From contig JALURZ010000010.1 in the NCBI GenBank assembly GCA_027058735.1, positions 1 through 18,143 on the forward strand: DNA of 18,143 bases, in the 5' to 3' direction. A program made the position numbers and the translations under genes. Below the pieces are notes generated by a model that made no database searches, was not told where the DNA came from, and saw only the letters and a list, made by a program, of their open reading frames with translations. Positions 6,779-14,356 of the stretch are shown here, in pieces. Every line of letters starts with the position of its first letter. Position 1 is the stretch's first letter. Origin of the DNA: Hyphomicrobiales bacterium (GTDB taxonomy: Bacteria > Pseudomonadota > Alphaproteobacteria > Rhizobiales > JALURZ01).

Positions 6779-7513
6779 TCAGACGCTGGCGCGTCGGCGC
6801 CCGAATGATCGGCTGGTGCGGTTCATGGCATTGAGGCTGGTGACGGTCTGGCGCATATGCGCCGGGTCGGGGACCCCGTTCAGCGTTTCGCTCATGCGTT
6901 CGAGCCTGTCGGCCAGATAGACCCACAATGCGCCGATTTCCTTTGCCGAGGGGCCGTTGGGCTTGACCTCCATCACCGTGCGCCCGTCGATCATGCTGGC
7001 GGCATAGTCCACCCGGTTGTGAATGAATCCGGGCGCGACCGTTCCGTGTTGCGACAGGGCGACGGCGGCATCCGATGTGATGCGCGCGCGCGCCGTCGCG
7101 CCGTTGACGACGAACACCATCGGCTTTTTGTGCCATTCCACGAGATCGACCGTCTGGCCGACGGCGCGGATGTCATGGGGGCTTGGCCGCGTCGGCAGCA
7201 CGACGAGATCGGCGTATTTCAGGGAATCGGAAATGGCGCGGGTCATGGATGGCGGCGTATCGACGCAGACCAGGTCGTAGTTTTGCGCGCGCGCCTCCAC
7301 AAGCCGGACGCGAAGGTCGGCCAGTTCCATCTTGATGCAGGCGGGTTCGGGGTCATGGCGGACCTCGGCCCACTGGGCGAGGCTGGCCTGCGGGTCGGTG
7401 TCGATCATGGCGACGCGGCCAAAGCCGGTGCGCGCCGCTTCCACCGCAACATGACCGCAAAGGGTGGTCTTGCCGGACCCTCCTTTTTGCGATGCGAATA
7501 CGATCACTTGCAT
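6779..7513 (-). CDS. ParA-family ATPase
   Basis: The product is 244 residues, a deviant Walker A ATPase of the ParA/MinD superfamily, which position plasmids, chromosomes or protein complexes on the nucleoid. The P-loop KGGSGKTT is at residues 10-17, with signature lysine K10 and catalytic K15. Switch-like MIDTDPQASLAQW and Walker B-like LVCVDTPPS follow. It lacks the N-terminal helix-turn-helix extension of plasmid type Ia ParA. AGGA is 6 bases before the ATG. The next gene encodes the ribbon-helix-helix-like protein. Without chemotaxis or carboxysome genes nearby, the cargo is unknown. The C-terminal about 20 residues are basic (TSRSFGRRRASV). Confidence 0.92.
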   Translation of the reverse strand: MQVIVFASQKGGSGKTTLCGHVAVEAARTGFGRVAMIDTDPQASLAQWAEVRHDPEPACIKMELADLRVRLVEARAQNYDLVCVDTPPSMTRAISDSLKYADLVVLPTRPSPHDIRAVGQTVDLVEWHKKPMVFVVNGATARARITSDAAVALSQHGTVAPGFIHNRVDYAASMIDGRTVMEVKPNGPSAKEIGALWVYLADRLERMSETLNGVPDPAHMRQTVTSLNAMNRTSRSFGRRRASV

Positions 7514-7663
7514 AGGCTGTCCTTTCGCTGGCCGCGCTGCCCGGTGCGCGAGCAGGTAGGGCCGGTGGCTTTGCGTGCTGCCGTTTCGAGGCAGATCGGC
7601 CCGTTCGTGATGACGGGCTGTGCCCGATTATGGCGGCAGCCTAGCCCAATCCCTTTAAAACGA

Positions 7664-7709
7664 GGTCAAATTCAAAGATTTATTTGATGATAAATTTCTG
7701 AAATATTTC
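7664..7709. repeat. AT-rich cluster of short inverted and direct repeats
   Basis: In an otherwise GC-rich window, this stretch is strongly AT-rich. It contains TCAAAT (7666-7671) inverted as ATTTGA (7682-7687), tandem TCAAAT-TCAAAG (7666-7677), ATTTAT (7678-7683) inverted as ATAAAT (7690-7695), and the perfect palindrome GAAATATTTC (7700-7709). It lies about 150 bases upstream of the ParA-like gene. It could be an operator or centromere-like site for the ribbon-helix-helix partner, or simply a promoter region. The function is inferred. Confidence 0.4.
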
Positions 7710-7710
7710 G

Positions 7711-7759
7711 AAAAAACCGGCCGCTGGCCGCCGATGCGCCGGCGCGCTGGCGCGCCGGC
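7711..7759 (-). terminator. Tandem hairpins and T-tract ending the TRAP operon
   Basis: On the minus strand, about 90 bases past the DctM stop, a GC palindrome comes first (GCCGGCGCGC at 7738-7747 and GCGCGCCGGC at 7750-7759, two-base loop). A second stem follows (CGGCC at 7718-7722 with GGCCG at 7726-7730, loop of three). It is then followed by six T residues in the transcript (A-tract 7711-7716). The second hairpin plus T-run fits a Rho-independent terminator. Confidence 0.6.
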
Positions 7760-7847
7760 ATGTTGGCGGCACGAAAGCTCCAGCCGATACGGTGAGCACC
7801 CGGGGCCCGCGCCCCAACCGGGCAAGGCCCGGCAAATGAAGCCAGCC

Positions 7848-9155
7848 CTAGCCGCCCATCATGGTGCGCGGCAGCCAGGTGACGATGCCGGGAAAGGCGA
7901 GCAGCACGCCCACCGTCACCACATCGGCGATGAAAAACGGCGCGATGCCGCGAAACACGGCACTCAAGGGTATGTCCGGTCTGACCCCGTGGACGACATA
8001 GCAATTGAGCCCGATGGGCGGGGTGATCAGGCAGATCTCGGCCATCTTGACGACGATGATGCCGAACCAGATCGGATCATAGCCGAGCGCCACGACGGCC
8101 GGATAAACGACCGGCAGGGTCAGGATCAGCATGCCGATGGCATCCATGAACATGCCCAGCACCGCATAGCCGAGCAAAATGGCGATCATGATCAGCACCG
8201 GCGGCATGTCGAGGCTGGCGATCCATTCCGCGAACGCGCCGGGCAGGCCGGCAAAGCCCATGAAGCGGACGAAGATCAGCACGCCCCAGATCAGCGAAAA
8301 GATCATCACCGTCATTTTGGCGGTCTCGACCAGCGCGCCGCCCAGGGCCTTGCGCGTCATGCCTTTGGCAAGGGCGATGACGAACACGACAAAGGCGCCC
8401 AGCGCGCCGGCCTCGGTGGGCGTCGCCCAGCCGAAGTAGATCGCCGAGAAGATAATGGCGACGACGGCGACGATAGGGGTGGTGCCGGGCAGCGAGCGCC
8501 ACCGTTCAGACCAGGTGTAGCCGGTGATCGGGCTTCCGATTTCCGGGCGCAGTTTCGCCATGATGACAATCAGCGCGACGTAGATCATGGCCGAGACCAG
8601 GCCGGGAAGAAAGCCCGCGAGCAGCAACGCGCCGACCGATTCCTCAACGATAATGGCGTAGATCACCAGAATGGCGCTGGGGGGGATCAGGGAGGCCAGC
8701 GTGCCGCCCGCCGCGACGACGCCCGCCGCCAGCGCCTTGTCGTAACGCGCCTTGAGCATGTCGGGAATGGCGATGCGCGCGAACACGGCGGCCGTGGCGA
8801 CGGATGCGCCCGACACGGCGGCAAATCCGGCGGTGGCGAAAACGGTCGCGACCGCCAGCCCCCCGGGCAGCCAGCCGATCCATTTGCGCGCGGCGTCGAA
8901 CAGCGCCTGGGTCAGGCCCGCATAGAACGCCAGAAAGCCGATCAGGATGAACAGCGGCAGGACCGACAGCGGATAGGTGACGGATTTGGAATGGGGAATG
9001 GTGCCGGCAATGCCGGCGCCGGCCTCCCAGCCGATCAGCGAAACAAGCCCGACCATGCCGACCGCGGCCGCCGCATAGACCACGCGCACGCCGATCAACA
9101 CCATCACCAGCAGCGCAACAATGCCGACGATGCCGACGGATAGCGGGTCGGACAT
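7848..9155 (-). CDS. dctM: TRAP transporter large permease (DctM subunit)
   Basis: The product is 435 residues, the standard length. It is the main membrane-translocating subunit of a tripartite ATP-independent periplasmic transporter, which uses the sodium gradient to import substrates delivered by the binding protein. It is hydrophobic throughout with about a dozen membrane segments. Family motifs include PLSVLPLFILIGFLA, FAAVSGASVATAAVF, GGTLASLIPPSAILVIYA and, near the end, LITPPIGLNCYVVHG. It starts 3 bases after the DctQ stop, with GGGAG upstream, so the three genes form a tight operon. Family is certain; substrate is not known. Confidence 0.95.
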   Translation of the reverse strand: MSDPLSVGIVGIVALLVMVLIGVRVVYAAAAVGMVGLVSLIGWEAGAGIAGTIPHSKSVTYPLSVLPLFILIGFLAFYAGLTQALFDAARKWIGWLPGGLAVATVFATAGFAAVSGASVATAAVFARIAIPDMLKARYDKALAAGVVAAGGTLASLIPPSAILVIYAIIVEESVGALLLAGFLPGLVSAMIYVALIVIMAKLRPEIGSPITGYTWSERWRSLPGTTPIVAVVAIIFSAIYFGWATPTEAGALGAFVVFVIALAKGMTRKALGGALVETAKMTVMIFSLIWGVLIFVRFMGFAGLPGAFAEWIASLDMPPVLIMIAILLGYAVLGMFMDAIGMLILTLPVVYPAVVALGYDPIWFGIIVVKMAEICLITPPIGLNCYVVHGVRPDIPLSAVFRGIAPFFIADVVTVGVLLAFPGIVTWLPRTMMGG

Positions 9156-9158
9156 CGC

Positions 9159-9773
9159 TCAGGCTCCCTTGTCCACGAGCGCCTCGCGCGCGGCGGCCTC
9201 CGCAAGGTCTTCCACGCTCGCCGGCAGGGGCACCGCGATGGGGGCGGCGGCCGGATTCCTGACCAGCCGCCAGAACCCGGCGATCTGCAGCGTCAGCCGC
9301 AGCAGCAAGATGGCGAAAGCGACCGGCACCAGCATTTTCCACGGCCAGGTGATATACTCCGCGTCAATCGTAGTATCGCCGTTGTTGAACGCCCGAACGC
9401 CATGCTGAAACGCATACCAGCCGAGAACAGCGATCACCGCGAACGCGATCAGGGTGGATGCGAGTTCCGCACCCCACTTGACCCGGCCCGCCAGCCGGTT
9501 GACCAGGATTTCCATGCGCACATGGCCCCCAAGCTGCTGGCAATAGGCGATCGGCAGCAGGGCGAACACCACCATCGCCAGTTCCACGATGTCGATATAG
9601 CCGAAGATCGGGGCGTTGAAGAGCTTGCGGCCGAGCCCCTGCACGATGCCCAGGATCATCAGCAGGAAGATGACGACCCCGGAAACGAGCGCGCTTGCGT
9701 ATTCGACGCGGCCGAGCCGCTGGTCGAAATACGCAAGCCAGCGCTCGCCGCGCGATTGCGGATCTGCGGCCAC
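9159..9773 (-). CDS. dctQ: TRAP transporter small permease (DctQ subunit)
   Basis: The product is 204 residues, slightly long for DctQ, with four hydrophobic segments at about residues 27-47, 62-80, 100-120 and 145-168. The typical DctQ segment IDIVELAMVVFALLPIAYCQQ is followed by GGHVRMEILVNRL. The start is GTG at 9773, just one base after the DctP stop codon; there is no in-frame ATG before the first membrane segment and no strong ribosome site, so translation is probably coupled to dctP. The C-terminal tail of about 30 residues is soluble and Ala/Glu-rich. Confidence 0.92.
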   Translation of the reverse strand: MAADPQSRGERWLAYFDQRLGRVEYASALVSGVVIFLLMILGIVQGLGRKLFNAPIFGYIDIVELAMVVFALLPIAYCQQLGGHVRMEILVNRLAGRVKWGAELASTLIAFAVIAVLGWYAFQHGVRAFNNGDTTIDAEYITWPWKMLVPVAFAILLLRLTLQIAGFWRLVRNPAAAPIAVPLPASVEDLAEAAAREALVDKGA

Positions 9774-9774
9774 G

Positions 9775-10818
9775 CTATTTTGCCGCGGCCGCTGTATCCA
9801 TGATCAGCTTGACCAGGCCCGCCGCATCGAACTTCGACTGATTGTCGGCAATCCACTTGTCGATCACCGGCTTGCCGGCGGCCTTGCGGAACGCGGCCAG
9901 TTCGGCGTCGCTATAGACAATCTTGGTCAGCCTTTTTTCGAGCATCGGCAGGTTTTTCTTGTCGATGTCGATATAGGCCTGGACCTGGGCCTTGACGACC
10001 TCCGGGCGCAAGTCGGCGATCAGCTTCTTGTATTGTTCGGGAAGCTTGCCGTACGCGGTCTTGTTGAACACCACCGGGCAGTCCGCCGATCCCGGCGACA
10101 GGTTCGATGTATACCAGTCCGTCACCTCGTGAATCTTATAGGCGACATGGCTGTAGGTGAACGGGAACGAGGCCGCATCCATGGTGCCGCGCTGAACCCC
10201 GGTATACACCTCCGTCGCGGTGGTCGTCGTCGGGATGGCGCCGAGCACCTTCATCGCCTGACCGACGCCGCCGCCGGCGCGAACCCTCAGGCCCTTCCAG
10301 TCATCCAGCGTGCGCGGCGGCTTGCCCTTGCCGAGAAACTCGTATTGCGGCAGATAGGTCGAGACATAGAGCATCGCGTTCCAGCGATCCATCTCCTTGA
10401 CCACGTCGGGATGTTTGTAGACCGCATCGCGCACCGCCACGTTCTGCTTCCAGTCGCCGATCGGCAGGAACGGCATGGTCAGAACCATGAGCGCCGGGTT
10501 CTTGCCGGGATGATAAAAGTTGCAGAACATGGTGGCTTCGAAGGCGTTGAGTTTCAGCCCGTCGAGATTTTCCCGGTTCTTCGACAGCGCGCCGCCATAG
10601 TGAATCTTGATGGTGAATTTGCCGCCGGTCTTTTCCTTCAGCCTGGCGGCCAGCGTCTCGATACCCGCGGTAAAGGCCCGGGGCTTGCCCCAGGCGGAAA
10701 AATTCCAGCGCACTTCCGGCCCGCTGACTTCCGCGGTCTGCGCCTGCAGGGCGCCGGCCACCGGAGCGGCGGCGAATCCCATGGCGGCGATAAGAGTGAG
10801 CGCGATCCTTCGGTTCAT
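9775..10818 (-). CDS. dctP: TRAP transporter substrate-binding protein (DctP family)
   Basis: The product is 347 residues with an N-terminal Sec-type signal peptide (MNRRIALTLIAAMGF, Ala-rich to about residue 25), so it is periplasmic. Family features include FTIKIHYGGALSKNRENLDG, then LDDWKGLRVRAGGG with the conserved ligand Arg in LRVR, and GVQRGTMDAASFPFTYSH. The start at 10818 has GGAGG 9 bases upstream; the longer open frame to 11007 has no such site and reads into intergenic DNA. It is the first gene of the dctP-dctQ-dctM operon. Substrates of this type are usually small carboxylates; the specific ligand is not readable here. Confidence 0.93.
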   Translation of the reverse strand: MNRRIALTLIAAMGFAAAPVAGALQAQTAEVSGPEVRWNFSAWGKPRAFTAGIETLAARLKEKTGGKFTIKIHYGGALSKNRENLDGLKLNAFEATMFCNFYHPGKNPALMVLTMPFLPIGDWKQNVAVRDAVYKHPDVVKEMDRWNAMLYVSTYLPQYEFLGKGKPPRTLDDWKGLRVRAGGGVGQAMKVLGAIPTTTTATEVYTGVQRGTMDAASFPFTYSHVAYKIHEVTDWYTSNLSPGSADCPVVFNKTAYGKLPEQYKKLIADLRPEVVKAQVQAYIDIDKKNLPMLEKRLTKIVYSDAELAAFRKAAGKPVIDKWIADNQSKFDAAGLVKLIMDTAAAAK

Positions 10819-10902
10819 GATTGATTTCCTCCCTTGAACACTCGTGGTGCTGGCCGGAAGCATAAAGCGGCACGCGCGTCCCTGGCAAGTCAGATCGCAC
10901 AC

Positions 10903-10922
10903 GCGGCGGGGCCGGGCGCCGC
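10903..10922. terminator. GC-rich hairpin downstream of the amidotransferase gene
   Basis: GCGGCG (10903-10908) and CGCCGC (10917-10922) form a 6-base-pair stem with an 8-base loop, just past the amidotransferase stop and before the dctP leader. No T-run follows, so it may slow or partly end transcription, or do nothing. The call is weak. Confidence 0.25.
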
Positions 10923-10927
10923 CTGAG

Positions 10928-11698
10928 CTATCGGGCCGCAGCCCGCGGCCCGCGCCGCGCGCGGACCGCATCGCCAAACGCTTCAAACAGCCTGCGCGAA
11001 TGCGCATTGTCCCTGGCCCTGTATTCCGGATGCCATTGAACCCCCAGCGTGAATGCGGCCGCCTCGTCCGCGGATACCGCTTCGATGACCCCGTCGGGGG
11101 CTCTGGCCTCCACGCTCAGTCCCGGCGCGAGGGTGGCGATGGCCTGACGGTGCAGCGAGTTGACGGGGATCTCGCGCTCGCCAAGGATCGCGTGCAGCAT
11201 CCCGCCGGCGGTGATCGTGATTGTGTGGTTCGCGCCGTAGCGCTTGTCGGGATCATCGTGTTTCGGCGCGCGGTGGTCGCGCATGCCCGGCTGGTCCTGA
11301 ACTTCGGCGATCAGGGTGCCGCCAAGCGCCACGTTGAGTTCCTGAATGCCGCGGCAGATGGCGAACACCGGGACGCCCGCCCCGACCGCATGGCGGATCA
11401 GCCCCAGGCTGGTCGCATCGCGCGCGCGGTCATGGGGCCGGGTATCGGGGCCGGGCCTGGCGCCATAGTTTTGCGGGTGCACGTTGGACAGGGCCCCGGT
11501 CAGCAGCACGCCGTCGAGACGCGCCACATAGCGCTCCATGCCGGCAGGCGCGCCGGCGGGAACGATGACCGGCAGCACACGGCTGATTTCGGCCAGCGGG
11601 CGCAGGTATTTCTCGCCCGCCCTGTGAAAGGCGAGGCCGTGATCGGTGACGATGTCCGCCGGCACACCGACGATTGGCAGCAGATCGCGTTTCGGCAT
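10928..11698 (-). CDS. Gamma-glutamyl-gamma-aminobutyrate hydrolase-like class I amidotransferase (peptidase C26)
   Basis: The product is 256 residues, the normal length for PuuD-like enzymes, which hydrolyse gamma-glutamyl amides such as gamma-glutamyl-GABA in putrescine breakdown. The catalytic triad is visible: C115 in FAICRGIQELNVALGG, H223 and E225 in GVQWHPEY. LLTGALSNVHPQNYG near residues 65-79 is the family's oxyanion and substrate region, and SLHRQAI is conserved. The start ATG at 11698 gives MPKRDLLPIVGVP; the open frame to 11941 upstream shows no family similarity. It lies 109 bases before dctP on the same strand and diverges from the second TRAP system. The substrate need not be gamma-glutamyl-GABA. 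Confidence 0.9.
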   Translation of the reverse strand: MPKRDLLPIVGVPADIVTDHGLAFHRAGEKYLRPLAEISRVLPVIVPAGAPAGMERYVARLDGVLLTGALSNVHPQNYGARPGPDTRPHDRARDATSLGLIRHAVGAGVPVFAICRGIQELNVALGGTLIAEVQDQPGMRDHRAPKHDDPDKRYGANHTITITAGGMLHAILGEREIPVNSLHRQAIATLAPGLSVEARAPDGVIEAVSADEAAAFTLGVQWHPEYRARDNAHSRRLFEAFGDAVRARRGPRAAAR

Positions 11699-12020
11699 TT
11701 TGAGACAGGCTCTCGGGGTTTCGGGCACGCGCCGGCTCGAAGCGGTTTTGCTATGCTCCAGTCCGTTATGGCCGGCGGGTTTTGTCAACCGCTTGTGTTT
11801 TCCCGGCGCATGGTCTTTTATGCCCCGTGCGACAGTCTGGGGCGGCAGTCTGGCGGGGCTTTGTGCCGACGGCATTTGCCATTTGCTTGAGAGAACCGGG
11901 GGTGTGAGTTGCAATCGACAGGCGGCCCTGATAAAGGTCAATACGGTTGACCTGATCTTTATACGGCATCAAGACCGTTTCGCACAAACGATCAGTACTT
12001 TGTTATAGGGAGAAATACCG
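11699..12020. other. Divergent promoter region between the amidotransferase and second TRAP system
   Basis: The 322-base gap must carry both promoters. A perfect TTGACA box on the minus strand at 11783-11788 could be the -35 of the amidotransferase gene, though no good -10 follows. A palindrome at 11936-11952 lies before the binding-protein gene. No convincing gene is seen inside. Confidence 0.5.
11936..11952. promoter_or_regulatory. Palindromic operator candidate upstream of the second TRAP system
   Basis: GGTCAA (11936-11941) and TTGACC (11947-11952) are perfect inverted repeats separated by TACGG. A second, slightly offset pair, ATAAAG (11931-11936) and CTTTAT (11957-11962), surrounds it. 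The site is about 70 bases before the binding-protein start, and TTGACC could itself be a -35 box. The symmetric design suits a repressor dimer, of GntR or a similar family (inference; no regulator gene is in the window). Confidence 0.45.
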
Positions 12021-13112
12021 ATGGATCGCAGAAAGTTTATCAAGGGCGCCGGCATAGCCGCCGGTGCGACCGCAGCCTCGACGCTGGCGGCGCCGGCTAT
12101 TGCGCAAAAGCGCGTCGAAATGGTTATGGTCTCGACCTGGCCGCGCGATTTTCCGGGCCTGGGCACCGGCGCGCAGCGTCTGGCCAAGCGCATCAACGAC
12201 ATGTCCGAAGGCCGCATTCAGGTGCAATATTACGCCGCCAAGGAGCGCGTCGGCGCGTTCGACTCGTTCGACGAAGTCGCGTCCGGCAACGCGCAGGCCT
12301 ATCACGCCGCGGACTATTACTGGAAAGGCAAGCATCTCGGCTGGTCCTATTTCACCGCCGTGCCGTTTGGCCTGACCTACACGGAAATGAACGCCTGGAT
12401 CCATTTCGGCGGCGGCCAGCAGTTGTGGGACAAGGTTGCCGGCGAATTCGGCCTGAAATGTCTGGCGGCCGGCAATACCGGCGTGCAGATGGGCGGCTGG
12501 TTCCGCAAGGAAATGAACTCGCCTGACGATTTCAAGGGCCTGAAAATACGTATTCCCGGTCTCGGCGGCGACGTGCTGGCGAAACTCGGCGCCTCCCCGG
12601 TGTCCCTGCCCGGCGGACAGATTTACGAAAATCTGGTTTCCGGCGCGGTGGACGCGACCGAGTGGGTCGGCCCCTGGAACGACCGCTTCATGAAATTCTA
12701 TGAAGCGGCCAAGTTCTATTATTATCCGGGCATGCACGAGCCGGGCTCGATGCTTGCATTCGGCATGAACAAGAAGTGGTGGGAAGGTCTGTCGAAGTCC
12801 GACCAACTCATCATCAAGGCCGCCTGTGGCGAGGAAAACGATGTCATGATGGCCGAATACAACTGGAAGAGCGGTGACGCCTTGAGGGATCTCGTCGAGA
12901 ACCAGGGCGTCAAGCTGAAAAAGTTCAACGACGACATCTATGATGCCTTCGGCAAGGCGGCCAAGGAGGTCTTCGAGACCGTTCGTGCGCACTCCAAGCT
13001 CGCGGCCGAGATTCACGAAAGCTTCCTTGTCGCACGCCAGAACCTGGGCGGCTGGTCGAAGATTTCCGATCAGGCCTACGTTGAGCAGCGCAACCGCGTG
13101 CTTGGTGTCTAA
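12021..13112 (+). CDS. TRAP substrate-binding protein, alpha-keto acid/mannitol-chloroaromatic type, Tat-exported
   Basis: The product is 363 residues. Residues 3-8 (RRKFIK) followed by a short hydrophobic stretch and APAIA form a twin-arginine signal, cut probably after residue 28, so the protein is exported folded. The body resembles TakP of Rhodobacter: AYHAADYYWKGK, AVPFGLTYTEMNAW, AGNTGVQMGGWFRKE and ATEWVGPWND. Q156, R177 (KIRIPG), E214 and W215 fall at the positions I recall for the TakP keto-acid and sodium site, which supports a 2-oxo acid or similar carboxylate ligand. AGGGAGA is 7 bases before the ATG. It is first in the plus-strand TRAP operon, followed by an attenuator-like hairpin. 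Confidence 0.93.
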   Translation: MDRRKFIKGAGIAAGATAASTLAAPAIAQKRVEMVMVSTWPRDFPGLGTGAQRLAKRINDMSEGRIQVQYYAAKERVGAFDSFDEVASGNAQAYHAADYYWKGKHLGWSYFTAVPFGLTYTEMNAWIHFGGGQQLWDKVAGEFGLKCLAAGNTGVQMGGWFRKEMNSPDDFKGLKIRIPGLGGDVLAKLGASPVSLPGGQIYENLVSGAVDATEWVGPWNDRFMKFYEAAKFYYYPGMHEPGSMLAFGMNKKWWEGLSKSDQLIIKAACGEENDVMMAEYNWKSGDALRDLVENQGVKLKKFNDDIYDAFGKAAKEVFETVRAHSKLAAEIHESFLVARQNLGGWSKISDQAYVEQRNRVLGV

Positions 13113-13152
13113 CCGCCTCGGGAGCGATTTCGCGTAAGTCCAACGACGCGCC

Positions 13153-13188
13153 GGAGTGGAGCCCGTTTGCGGGCTCCGCTCCGATTTT
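13153..13188 (+). terminator. Intrinsic terminator or attenuator between binding protein and permease genes
   Basis: GGAGTGGAGCCCG (13153-13165) pairs with CGGGCTCCGCTCC (13170-13182) over 13 base pairs, one of them a wobble, with loop TTTG. GA and four T residues follow. It lies 41 bases after the binding-protein stop and before dctQ. A short T-run suggests partial termination, which would yield more binding protein than permease, as is common in such operons. Confidence 0.65.
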
Positions 13189-13252
13189 CCGCCATTTGGG
13201 GTCATCGCGGTACGATGTGGCTGAACACCAGCAAGACGAATCCGGCACAGTG

Positions 13253-14347
13253 ATGGCGGCTGCGAACGAACCCGCGGCGAAGGGCGTCGATGGGAAGGCG
13301 TCGGGGCCGCCGGCAATGATACCGCTCACGCGCATGTTCTCCCTGGTCGTTGTCGCGGTGACCTTTGGTTTCGTGTTCAATAATTTTCTTATTTTCTGGG
13401 GCGGATGGCCGGGGCTGCCTGATTTCTTCGCGCATGTGGGCGTGCCGGGTTTCGCGCCTCTGCGCACGGCGCTGGAGCCGGGCGCCGTGATGCTGGGCGC
13501 AACGCAGGTTGCGCTTTACGGCATTGCAATCGCCGGCGCGATCGCGTTCGTCCTGCGCACCCCCGACCGCACCATGCACGCGGATGCGGAGTTGCTGTCG
13601 AACATCGTCAATTATATCGTGCGCGGCTGTTTTTGGGGAATTTTGCTGATCGGCATCGTCGATGCGGCCATTTCGTTCATGCGGGTTGAAGGGGTTTTGC
13701 AGAATTTCGTCGGCGCCGCGCTGGCCGAAGATATCGGGCGCAACAGTTTTCGCGGCACCTATATCCACTATCCGCTGATTCTGGCAGGGTTCGTCATCGC
13801 CGTATTTGTCCGCGATCTCGGATTTCACTGGCTTGCGCTGCTGATCGTGATTGCCGAGTTCCAGATCGTGATCTTCCGCTTCGTGTTCTCCTACGAGCAG
13901 GCGTTCATGGCCGATCTGGTGCGCATGTGGTACGGCGCGCTGTTCCTGTTCGCCAGCGCCTATACGCTGATTGAGGAGGGTCATGTGCGCGTCGATATCC
14001 TTTATGCCGGCTTCTCAAGACGCGGCAAGGCGTGGGCCAACATGGTCGGCTCCATCGTGCTCGGGGCGCCGCTGTGCTGGGTCATTCTGGCCATGGGGAT
14101 GTGGACCAAGTCCAACGTCATCAACGGGCCGCTGCTGTCGTTCGAGGTGACCCAGCAGGGCTTCGGCCTGTATGTCAAATATCTGCTGGCGGGCTTTCTG
14201 CTGGTTTTTGCCCTCACCATGCTCATTCAGTTCATGGGCTATTTTCTGAGAAGCGCGGCAATTCTGCTGCGCGCACCGGGCTCGCAAGCCGCCGCCCCCG
14301 CACCGGCGACAGCCGCAACCGGGTCGGCCGCGGCTGCGAAAGACTAG
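13253..14347 (+). CDS. dctQ: TRAP transporter small permease, enlarged DctQ type
   Basis: The product is 364 residues, about twice the usual DctQ length. The C-terminal half (about residues 200-335) is the DctQ domain proper: YEQAFMADLVRMWYGALFLFA, then EEGHVRVDILYAGFSRRGKAW and a last pair of membrane segments. The N-terminal half adds several further membrane segments, as in the mannitol/chloroaromatic TRAP subfamily, which fits the TakP-like binding protein upstream. The C-terminus is an Ala/Pro-rich tail. The start is uncertain: ATG 13253 gives MAAANEPAAKG, while GTG 13250 and TTG 13196 are in frame, and none has a strong ribosome site. DctM starts 9 bases after the stop. Confidence 0.88.
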   Translation: MAAANEPAAKGVDGKASGPPAMIPLTRMFSLVVVAVTFGFVFNNFLIFWGGWPGLPDFFAHVGVPGFAPLRTALEPGAVMLGATQVALYGIAIAGAIAFVLRTPDRTMHADAELLSNIVNYIVRGCFWGILLIGIVDAAISFMRVEGVLQNFVGAALAEDIGRNSFRGTYIHYPLILAGFVIAVFVRDLGFHWLALLIVIAEFQIVIFRFVFSYEQAFMADLVRMWYGALFLFASAYTLIEEGHVRVDILYAGFSRRGKAWANMVGSIVLGAPLCWVILAMGMWTKSNVINGPLLSFEVTQQGFGLYVKYLLAGFLLVFALTMLIQFMGYFLRSAAILLRAPGSQAAAPAPATAATGSAAAAKD

Positions 14348-14356
14348 GGCCGGATC

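Larger units (their letters stand above)
7514..7847. other. Intergenic region between the ParA gene and the TRAP operon end
   Basis: This 334-base gap holds the end of the TRAP transcript (hairpins and a T-tract at 7711-7759), an AT-rich repeat cluster (7664-7709), and presumably the promoter of the ParA-like gene. A small hairpin, CGGGC with GCCCG, lies at 7614-7626. I find no convincing gene in it, and no promoter with two good boxes. Confidence 0.5.

Noticed and set aside
7734..9143. Plus-strand open frame of 469 codons opposite dctM
   Set aside because: The product is an extremely charged, His/Asp-rich string typical of the complement of a hydrophobic gene; the minus strand encodes a clear DctM.
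10853..10867. Minus-strand stretch CTTTATGCTTCCGGC in the dctP leader, identical to part of the E. coli lac promoter spacer
   Set aside because: The lac -35 and -10 boxes are not preserved around it, so it is most likely chance.
10819..11007. N-terminal extension of the first DctP to 410 residues
   Set aside because: It would bury the signal peptide, and GGAGG sits 9 bases before the ATG at 10818.
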